Shown here piece after piece: positions 57,082 to 64,000 of a DNA stretch of 64,000 nt (position 1 is its first letter; each line of letters opens with the position of its first letter). The position numbers and the translations under genes are program-made. This stretch comes from Flavobacteriaceae bacterium (GTDB lineage: Bacteria; Bacteroidota; Bacteroidia; Flavobacteriales; Flavobacteriaceae). The DNA is taken from assembly GCA_002716845.1 (NCBI GenBank), contig PBCE01000019.1:29002-93001 (forward strand), read 5' to 3'. The notes beneath the pieces were generated by a model. It was given only the letters and a program-made list of their open reading frames with translations. It made no database searches and was not told the DNA's origin.

Positions 57082-58244
57082 AAAAAGTCTTCTTCACCCT
57101 CATTCTGAGTTCTTTTATACTTTCCTGCTCAGGAAATAAATCTGAGTCCACAAAAGATTTAATCAACTCTAAAAATTTGGAGGGATTAAAATCTCAGAAA
57201 GAAAAAAAGTTAAAAGTATTCAATGCGCTAAAAAATGAATTAAAACAGATCAATGGCGCCATTGTAGATTTGGACCCTTCAGAAAAACTGCCACTGATCT
57301 CGATGTTAGAAATAAAACCTGAAAACTTTGATCACTACGTAGAGATTCAAGCCAATATCAAAACCCGTAACAACGTGCTGCTCTATCCGGAATATACCGG
57401 CACACTAAAAGCAGTATACGCGCAAGAAGGGCAAAAAGTAAAAAAGGGGAAACTGCTGGCGATGACTGACGATGCTGGACTTAAAGATCAATTGGAACAG
57501 TTAGAGATACAAGCCGAACTCTCCAAAACGATTTTCAACCGTACCCAACGTTTATGGGATCAAAATATAGGTTCTGAAATACAGTTGCTGCAGGCAAAAA
57601 CTACTTACAATAGCCAACTCAAATCAATCGCCCAATTTAAAAAACAATTAAACCGCACCAAAATATATGCCCCTTTTTCTGGAACCATCGACGAAATCAT
57701 TGCCAATACAGGCGCAAATATGATGCCCGGACAAACCCCCGTGATGCGAATTGTTAATCTCAGCGACATGTATGCCGAGGCCGATGTTCCGGAGCGCTAC
57801 CTCAGTCAAATAAAAAGAGGAACCACTGCCTTTGTTAACATCCCTGTGCTGAATTTAGAATTAGAAACCAAAGTCAGACAAACAGGAACTTTTATCAATC
57901 CTGTCAACAGAAGTTTTAGGGTGGAAACACCCCTAGAGAATACGTTTGAAATGATCATGCCGAACCTAAATTGTAAATTAAAAATCAACGACTATAGCAA
58001 CCCATCAGCCTTGATGATTCCACTGGGGGTGATCAAGGAAAATGCCAATGGTCAAAAATACGTTTACAAACTTATCCCTGAGGACAAAAAACAAGTATTC
58101 CGAACCCAACAGGCCTTTATTGAGTTGGGCAAAAAAAGTTTCGACAAGGTAGAAGTGCTGAGTGGCATTGAAATCGGTGACCTCATCGTAGAAGAGGGAG
58201 CAACCATCGTCGAGGACAATCAAAGAGTAAAAAACATTCAATAA
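57078..58244 (+). CDS. RND efflux periplasmic adaptor subunit
   Basis: Lipobox LSCS, VLLYPEYTGTLKAVYAQEGQKVKKGKLLA, IYAPFSGTIDEIIANTGANMMPG. Confidence 0.94.
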   Translation: MKKVFFTLILSSFILSCSGNKSESTKDLINSKNLEGLKSQKEKKLKVFNALKNELKQINGAIVDLDPSEKLPLISMLEIKPENFDHYVEIQANIKTRNNVLLYPEYTGTLKAVYAQEGQKVKKGKLLAMTDDAGLKDQLEQLEIQAELSKTIFNRTQRLWDQNIGSEIQLLQAKTTYNSQLKSIAQFKKQLNRTKIYAPFSGTIDEIIANTGANMMPGQTPVMRIVNLSDMYAEADVPERYLSQIKRGTTAFVNIPVLNLELETKVRQTGTFINPVNRSFRVETPLENTFEMIMPNLNCKLKINDYSNPSALMIPLGVIKENANGQKYVYKLIPEDKKQVFRTQQAFIELGKKSFDKVEVLSGIEIGDLIVEEGATIVEDNQRVKNIQ

Positions 58245-58259
58245 TTGGTCCCAAAAAAG

Positions 58260-61200
58260 ATGAAGAATATTTACAAAGAGTTTCCCTTGTCCAGCTGGGC
58301 GATAGACCACAAAACGGTGATTTATGTGATCATGACCATTTTTTTCTTTTTGGGAATTCGTTCCTACAATGTGATGCCCCGTGAGAGTTTTCCCGAGATC
58401 AATGACACCCGAATTTTTATCTCTGCCGTATTTCCTGGAAACACAGCCGAAGACATCGAACGCCTCATTGTCGATCCTTTAGAAGAGGCCCTAAAAGGGG
58501 TTTCTAATCTGGTAGATATCAACTCTACCTCAGAGGAGGATTTTGCTGTAATTCAACTGGAATTTGATGAGGACATCCCACTGGATTTGGCCAAACAAAA
58601 AACCAAAGATTTGGTCGATGGAGCAGCATCAGGAGCCGATTGGCCCACTTTTAATAATGCGAAAGTAGAGCCTGCCGTGGCCGAAATGGACTTCTCAGAA
58701 CTCATGCCCATTCTCAGCATCAGTATGGTAGGAGATTATCCCATTGCCCAAATGAAAGACTTTGCCGGATACCTCGAAGAAAAGATAGAGCAACTTCCCG
58801 AAGTTAAGTCAGTGGATATAAGGGGAATTCAAGCTTTTGAAGTGGAAATAGCAGTAGATATTTATAAGATGACGGCTGCCAAAATAAGCTTTAACGACAT
58901 TCTCAATTCCATAGGGGGGGAAAATACTACCATCTCTGCAGGAAACATAATCAAAGGAGGCCTAAGAAGAAGTTTGAGAATCATTGGGGAAATTGAAGAC
59001 CCAGAGGCGCTGAAAAACTTTGTTATAAAAAGTGAAAAAGGGGCGACCTACTTGGGAGATATTGCCACCATCCAATTCAAAGAAAAAGACATATCCTCCT
59101 ATGCAAGATCCTTTGGAGAAAAGGTGGTGCTATTGCATGTCAAAAAAAGAGGGGGTAAAAATTTAATTCAAGCCTCAAAAAAAATTGAAGCGTTGATAAA
59201 TGATGTATCGAGCAACCTGTTTCCTAAAAACATCAAACTCACCATTTCCAATGACCAATCGACCATTACCCTCAATCAAGTGAGTGATCTGGTCAATAAT
59301 ATCATTTTTGGGGTATTGCTTGTGGTAACGGTGCTGATGTTCTTTTTAGGGTTTAGAAATGCCCTGTTCGTCGGCTTTGCCATTCCCATGTCCATGTTTA
59401 TGTCCTTTATGATTCTCTCTGCCTTGGGCTATACCCTCAATACCATGGTCCTTTTTGGATTGGTAATGGGACTCGGCATGTTGGTGGACAATGGAATTGT
59501 AGTCGTCGAAAACGTTTACCGCTTGATGGAAAAAGAAGGCTTGAGTCGAATTCAGGCTGCCAAAGTCGGGATTGGAGAAATCGCTTTTCCAATCATCGTA
59601 TCTACTGGGACCACCATTGCAGCTTTTGTGCCCTTGGGGGCATGGCCAGGACTAATGGGCGAATTTATGATCTATTTCCCCATCACACTTTCTATTGTGT
59701 TGGGGTCTTCCCTGATTGTCGCTTTGTTTTTCAACTCCATGCTGGTATCCCGGTTTATGGATATCAGCGAACGAGAGATTTCCAACAAATCCCTCTGGCG
59801 ATTGACGATGATATTGGGAGGATTGGGTCTTTTACTGGTGTTCAACAAAGGAGTTTTTAGAGGTTTAGGCACCTTGATGATTGCTCTTTCATTATTGTTT
59901 TGGACCTATAAATACTTCTTAAAAAGGTTGTCAAGCGTTTTTCAAAATCAATTTTTACCGAGAATGGAAAAAGGCTATCGTATTTTCTTATCGTCAGCAC
60001 TAAAAGGATACCGGCCTATTGCTTTCTTGATTGGAACCTTTGTGCTACTTATTTCATCCTTCGTGCTGATGGGTATATTTCCCCCAAAAGTTGAATTTTT
60101 TCCTGAAAATCAACCCCTTCAAATTTTTACATACATCGAATATCCCGAGGGTACTGCCATTGAAAAAACCAATGCGATCACTCGAAAAATTGAAAAAGAT
60201 ATTTTTAAGATTATCAATCAGGAAAAATACCGCAACGGAGATTTCAACTATTTGGTAGAGGACGCTGTAGCACAAGTTGGAGCAGGAGCAGGAAACCCAG
60301 AGATCGATGGTGGCGTAACCAACGAGATGCCCCATAAAGCCAAAATTTATCTGACCATGCGGGAGTTTAAATACAGAAATGAATTGTCCAGTGAAAACTT
60401 GAGGAGTGAAATACAACAACACCTCAGTGGCAAATATCCGGGCGTTTTTATTTCTGTAGAGAAAGATGCTAAAGGACCAGCTGTCGGTTACCCTGTAAAT
60501 ATTGAAATATCAGGTAGAGACTATCGAAAGTTAATCAAAACAGCTCAGGAAATGAAAGATTTCCTGAACACAGAAAACATCCCAGGGGTTGAAGAACTCA
60601 AAATAGATGTCAATAAAAACAAACCCGAAACAAAGTTGATTGTGGATCGGAAAAAAGCAGGAGAGTTGGGGATTTCAGTTGGTATGATTGGTTCTCAGCT
60701 CAGGAATTCTCTCTTTGGTGCCAAGGCCGGTATCTACAAAAAAGATGGCGAAGATTATGAAATCAACGTCCGATTTCAAGAACAATATCGGTATGACAAC
60801 AATGCCCTGTTCAACCAAAAAGTGACCTTTAGAGATCAATCCTCAGGGAAGATCAAGGAGATTCCTATTGCTGCTTTGGTAAAAACCGAAAATGCCTCTT
60901 CCTACAGTGCCATCAAACACAGAAAATCCATAAGACTGGTAACCCTTTACTCCGACGTACTGGCGGGATACAATGCCAACGAGGTTGTCAACAACGTAAA
61001 AGCTGCATTGTCCAACTACCCCATGGACATTGATACCAGCTTTAAATTCACCGGAGAAATAGAAGAGCAGGAAAAAAACATGAACTTTTTATCCAATGCC
61101 CTTTTGGCCGCATTAGGGCTCATCATGCTATTGCTCGTTTTCCAATTCAATTCCATTTCAAAGCCGATCATCATTTTGATCTCGATATTCCTGAGCTTTA

Positions 61201-61697
61201 CTGGTGTATTTTTGGGAATTACACTTTTCCAAATGCCATTTGTAATCCTCATGACGATGATGGGCATCATCTCCCTGTCTGGAATTGTAGTGAACAACGG
61301 AGTTGTTTTGCTGGATTACACCCAGTTGTTAATCGACCGAAAAAAGAAAGATATGGAATTGTCAAAGCAAGAAATGCTTCCCAACGACCTGACCATAGAT
61401 GCCATTATAGAAGGGGGAAGCGCAAGATTACGACCCGTGATCCTTACCGCCATTACCACCATTTTGGGATTGATTCCATTGGCCATTGGGTTGAATATTG
61501 ATTTCTTTTCATTGTTTAATGAGTGGGATCCTAATATTTACATCGGAGGGGACAATGTGATTTTTTGGGGACCATTGGCTAAAACGGTCATCTTTGGATT
61601 ATCATTTGCTACTTTTCTCACCTTGATCATTGTTCCGGCTACTTTTTTAATTACCTATCAAATAAAGTTAAAATGGCGGCAGCTATTTAAAAAATAA
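58260..61697 (+). CDS. RND family efflux permease
   Basis: NVMPRESFPEINDTRIFISAVFPGNTAEDIERLIVDPLE, GLVMGLGMLVDNGIVVVENVYR, SGIVVNNGVVLLDY; ATG at 58260 preferred over TTG at 58245. Confidence 0.95.
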   Translation: MKNIYKEFPLSSWAIDHKTVIYVIMTIFFFLGIRSYNVMPRESFPEINDTRIFISAVFPGNTAEDIERLIVDPLEEALKGVSNLVDINSTSEEDFAVIQLEFDEDIPLDLAKQKTKDLVDGAASGADWPTFNNAKVEPAVAEMDFSELMPILSISMVGDYPIAQMKDFAGYLEEKIEQLPEVKSVDIRGIQAFEVEIAVDIYKMTAAKISFNDILNSIGGENTTISAGNIIKGGLRRSLRIIGEIEDPEALKNFVIKSEKGATYLGDIATIQFKEKDISSYARSFGEKVVLLHVKKRGGKNLIQASKKIEALINDVSSNLFPKNIKLTISNDQSTITLNQVSDLVNNIIFGVLLVVTVLMFFLGFRNALFVGFAIPMSMFMSFMILSALGYTLNTMVLFGLVMGLGMLVDNGIVVVENVYRLMEKEGLSRIQAAKVGIGEIAFPIIVSTGTTIAAFVPLGAWPGLMGEFMIYFPITLSIVLGSSLIVALFFNSMLVSRFMDISEREISNKSLWRLTMILGGLGLLLVFNKGVFRGLGTLMIALSLLFWTYKYFLKRLSSVFQNQFLPRMEKGYRIFLSSALKGYRPIAFLIGTFVLLISSFVLMGIFPPKVEFFPENQPLQIFTYIEYPEGTAIEKTNAITRKIEKDIFKIINQEKYRNGDFNYLVEDAVAQVGAGAGNPEIDGGVTNEMPHKAKIYLTMREFKYRNELSSENLRSEIQQHLSGKYPGVFISVEKDAKGPAVGYPVNIEISGRDYRKLIKTAQEMKDFLNTENIPGVEELKIDVNKNKPETKLIVDRKKAGELGISVGMIGSQLRNSLFGAKAGIYKKDGEDYEINVRFQEQYRYDNNALFNQKVTFRDQSSGKIKEIPIAALVKTENASSYSAIKHRKSIRLVTLYSDVLAGYNANEVVNNVKAALSNYPMDIDTSFKFTGEIEEQEKNMNFLSNALLAALGLIMLLLVFQFNSISKPIIILISIFLSFTGVFLGITLFQMPFVILMTMMGIISLSGIVVNNGVVLLDYTQLLIDRKKKDMELSKQEMLPNDLTIDAIIEGGSARLRPVILTAITTILGLIPLAIGLNIDFFSLFNEWDPNIYIGGDNVIFWGPLAKTVIFGLSFATFLTLIIVPATFLITYQIKLKWRQLFKK

Positions 61698-61698
61698 T

Positions 61699-61731
61699 TT
61701 TGGGCGTGGCAAAAGCTTCTTGTTACCTTTG
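61699..61731 (+). promoter_or_regulatory. Bacteroidetes-type promoter TTTG-N21-TACCTTTG for aspS
   Basis: TTTG 61699-61702, TACCTTTG 61724-61731, 21-nt spacer; begins 2 bp after the RND permease stop. Confidence 0.7.
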
Positions 61732-61748
61732 TAATCAATTTCTATAAA

Positions 61749-63509
61749 ATGTTAAGATCCCATCATTGTGGCGCACTGAATGAAAGTCATTCTCAAACGG
61801 AAGTAACCTTGGCAGGTTGGGTACAAAAAGTTCGGAACAAAGGTTTTATTGTTTGGACAGATTTAAGAGACCGATATGGGATCACCCAATTGGTTTTTGA
61901 TGAGGATCGCTCCCCTGCTGAAGTATATAAAAAATCTTTGACTTTGGGACGCGAAGATGTGATCCAAATCATGGGAATGGTAATAGAGAGGGAATCAAAA
62001 AATCCAAATATGCCCACTGGGGGTATCGAAATATTGGTGCGAGAACTCACAGTACTCAACGCAGCAAAAACTCCGCCGTTTACAATCGAAAATCAGACCG
62101 ATGGTGGAGATGAATTGAGAATGCAGTACCGCTATTTAGACCTGCGGCGCACCCCTGTTCGCGAAAACCTGATCTTCAGGCATAAAGTTACCTTGGCCAT
62201 TAGAAATTTTTTGTCACAGGCCGATTTTATAGATGTTGAAACCCCCTATTTAATCAAATCCACGCCCGAAGGAGCAAGAGATTTTGTTGTCCCTTCCAGA
62301 ATGAACAACGGTCAGTTCTATGCCCTCCCCCAATCACCACAGACTTTTAAACAATTGCTGATGGTCGCGGGTTTTGACAAATATTTTCAAATTGTAAAAT
62401 GTTTTCGCGATGAAGACCTCAGGGCAGACCGCCAGCCCGAGTTTACACAAATCGATTGCGAAATGACTTTTGTGGATCAAGAAGATGTTCTCCAACAGTT
62501 CGAAAACTTAATCAAGCACCTTTTAAAAGAAATAAAAGGGATACAACACGGAGACTTTCCGAGAATGACCTATGACGAAGCTCTACAGAAGTATGGCAAT
62601 GACAAACCCGATATCCGATTTGGTATGAACTTCGGTGAACTGAACGCTTTTGCGCAAAACAAGGGTTTTAATATTTTTGACAGCCAAGCTCTGGTAGTGG
62701 GTATCGCCGTAAAAGGAGGCGCCTCGTTGACCCGAAAAGAAATTGACCGATGGATTGACTGGGTAAAACGACCTCAAGTGGGAGCCAAAGGATTGGTTTG
62801 GGTAAAATACAATAAAGACGGTACTTTTAAATCCTCCGTAAATAAGTTTTTTAATGCCGAAGACTTCGCCCAGTGGGCTGAAGCCACTGGCGCTAAACCT
62901 GGAGATTTAATTTTTGTAATGGCAGGTAAAACCCACGAAACACGCGTACAACTCAGTGCCCTTCGTATGGAAATTGCCACGCTAATGGGCCTCAGAAAAC
63001 CAGACGAATTTGCCGCCTTATGGGTTACCGATTTCCCCCTTTTGGAGTGGGAGGAGGAAACACAGCGCTATCACGCCATGCACCACCCCTTCACTGCCCC
63101 TAAAAAAGAGCAATTTAAACTCCTGGATAAAAATCCTGAAAAAGTAATGGCCAACGCCTACGACTTGGTTTTGAATGGTAATGAAATCGGAGGAGGTTCA
63201 ATAAGAATTCACGACACTGAACTTCAAGAAAAAATATTCACACTACTTGGATTCACCAAAGAAGATGCCCGCAAACAATTTGGTTTTTTGATCGACGCCT
63301 TCCAATACGGTGCACCCCCCCATGGAGGTATTGCTTTGGGACTCGATCGTTTGGTCGCCATCCTCGGGGGTAGCGAAACCATTAGGGACTTTATCGCCTT
63401 TCCCAAAAACAACAATGGAAGGGATGTAATGATCGATGCTCCTGCAGCTTTAGAGGAGGAACAACTCCATGAATTATTCCTCAAATCCATCCCTAAAGAC
63501 CCTTCATAA
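61749..63509 (+). CDS. aspS: Aspartate--tRNA ligase
   Basis: [75 protein letters not shown]. Confidence 0.97.
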   Translation: MLRSHHCGALNESHSQTEVTLAGWVQKVRNKGFIVWTDLRDRYGITQLVFDEDRSPAEVYKKSLTLGREDVIQIMGMVIERESKNPNMPTGGIEILVRELTVLNAAKTPPFTIENQTDGGDELRMQYRYLDLRRTPVRENLIFRHKVTLAIRNFLSQADFIDVETPYLIKSTPEGARDFVVPSRMNNGQFYALPQSPQTFKQLLMVAGFDKYFQIVKCFRDEDLRADRQPEFTQIDCEMTFVDQEDVLQQFENLIKHLLKEIKGIQHGDFPRMTYDEALQKYGNDKPDIRFGMNFGELNAFAQNKGFNIFDSQALVVGIAVKGGASLTRKEIDRWIDWVKRPQVGAKGLVWVKYNKDGTFKSSVNKFFNAEDFAQWAEATGAKPGDLIFVMAGKTHETRVQLSALRMEIATLMGLRKPDEFAALWVTDFPLLEWEEETQRYHAMHHPFTAPKKEQFKLLDKNPEKVMANAYDLVLNGNEIGGGSIRIHDTELQEKIFTLLGFTKEDARKQFGFLIDAFQYGAPPHGGIALGLDRLVAILGGSETIRDFIAFPKNNNGRDVMIDAPAALEEEQLHELFLKSIPKDPS

Positions 63510-63542
63510 AAGAAAATTCTTACACGACATAGCAATTATTTG

Positions 63543-63785
63543 ATGAAATATTTTTTGAGCATATTATTTTTTCTGATTTTGATAAGTTTACTGATAGGGC
63601 TTTATGTAAACCAAACGGGAAATACTTTATTGGGAAACAAAATCATTGGATATACTGTATTAACAGCGGCTTTCGTATTTATGCCCCTTTTTTTAGCCCA
63701 TCGATGGAAGGGAAAAAAATTAAAAGATTACACCCTTTCAGAAGAAAATATGGACAAACTTAAAAATCTAAATCAAAAAAAATGA
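63543..63785 (+). CDS. Small two-TM membrane protein, uncharacterised
   Basis: MKYFLSILFFLILISLLIGLYV...IIGYTVLTAAFVFMPLFLAHRW then basic tail. Confidence 0.65.
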   Translation: MKYFLSILFFLILISLLIGLYVNQTGNTLLGNKIIGYTVLTAAFVFMPLFLAHRWKGKKLKDYTLSEENMDKLKNLNQKK

Positions 63786-63845
63786 TCTAAGTACACATAC
63801 CCGACTAATAAAGTGTAACTTGCGTGAAATTTTTTAAATCATTAT

Positions 63846-64000
63846 ATGACTGGTACAGTTAAATTCTTTAATGGATCCAAAGGTTATGGGTTCATTACCA
63901 ATGACGAGACTTCTGAGGATGTTTTCGTTCACGTTTCTGCCCTTGATGGGCTAACACTCCAAGAGGGTGATAAAGTTGAATATGTAGAAGAAGAAGGTAA
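63846..64000 (+). CDS. Cold-shock domain protein (truncated by window end)
   Basis: [54 protein letters not shown]1 KGYGFI and RNP2 VFVHV. Confidence 0.93.
   Translation, partial: MTGTVKFFNGSKGYGFITNDETSEDVFVHVSALDGLTLQEGDKVEYVEEEG

Noticed and set aside
60054-60422. 122-aa ORF antisense to the RND permease
   Set aside because: Lies wholly within the RND gene; no family resemblance.
1-64000. Mobile element, prophage, toxin-antitoxin or defence island
   Set aside because: No transposase, integrase, phage structural, restriction-modification or toxin-antitoxin motifs seen; gene content is mostly housekeeping. AddAB-like genes are core recombination/repair, not evidence of an island.
1-64000. 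tRNA, rRNA or riboswitch genes
   Set aside because: No tRNA cloverleaf-like or rRNA segments noticed in the intergenic gaps; a tRNAscan/Infernal run would be needed to exclude small RNAs and riboswitches formally.

Overview
The window looks like an ordinary, gene-dense, AT-rich chromosomal segment from a marine-type Flavobacteriia/Flavobacteriaceae bacterium. This lineage call is inferred from gene order, from TAnnTTTG-type promoter boxes and from lineage-typical families (Bat operon, DUF2480, IPExxxVDY). I see no rRNA, tRNA, CRISPR array, transposase, integrase or prophage. Main blocks in order: an addAB-like recombination pair (the addB-like gene runs off the left edge and is missing from the ORF track); sodA; a divergent 632-aa PurF-like protein, a PfkB kinase, rnhA and purN; acpP-fabF-rnc-IPExxxVDY-pyk; a decayed CYTH gene; pheS; cvpA; the moxR/DUF58/BatD-like/batA-E operon; an SDR; hflX-lpxH; a Cys/Met-metabolism PLP enzyme; an ArsC-like protein; an EamA transporter; a putative sugar-oxidation cluster (cytochrome c, GADH subunit 3, GMC oxidoreductase, Gfo/Idh, TIM-barrel isomerase, DUF1080); yicC-gmk-nadD; a KdgF-like cupin plus SDR; a glycosyltransferase; sufABCDSE-sufT-DUF2480; two surface lipoproteins; thiL; a ZIP transporter; lycopene cyclase and polyprenyl synthase; a tetR-tolC-MFP-RND operon; aspS; and a truncated cold-shock gene. 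The strongest candidate for an under-described system is the cluster at 31.3-37.2 kb, which could encode an extracytoplasmic 3-keto-glycoside (oxidise-then-eliminate) pathway. Other points worth checking are the CYTH pseudogene, a perfect inverted repeat upstream of tetR, the DUF2480-suf linkage, an isolated KdgF/SDR pair, and several convergent gene pairs with overlapping stop codons. All functional calls come from reading protein motifs by eye; no database search was run.
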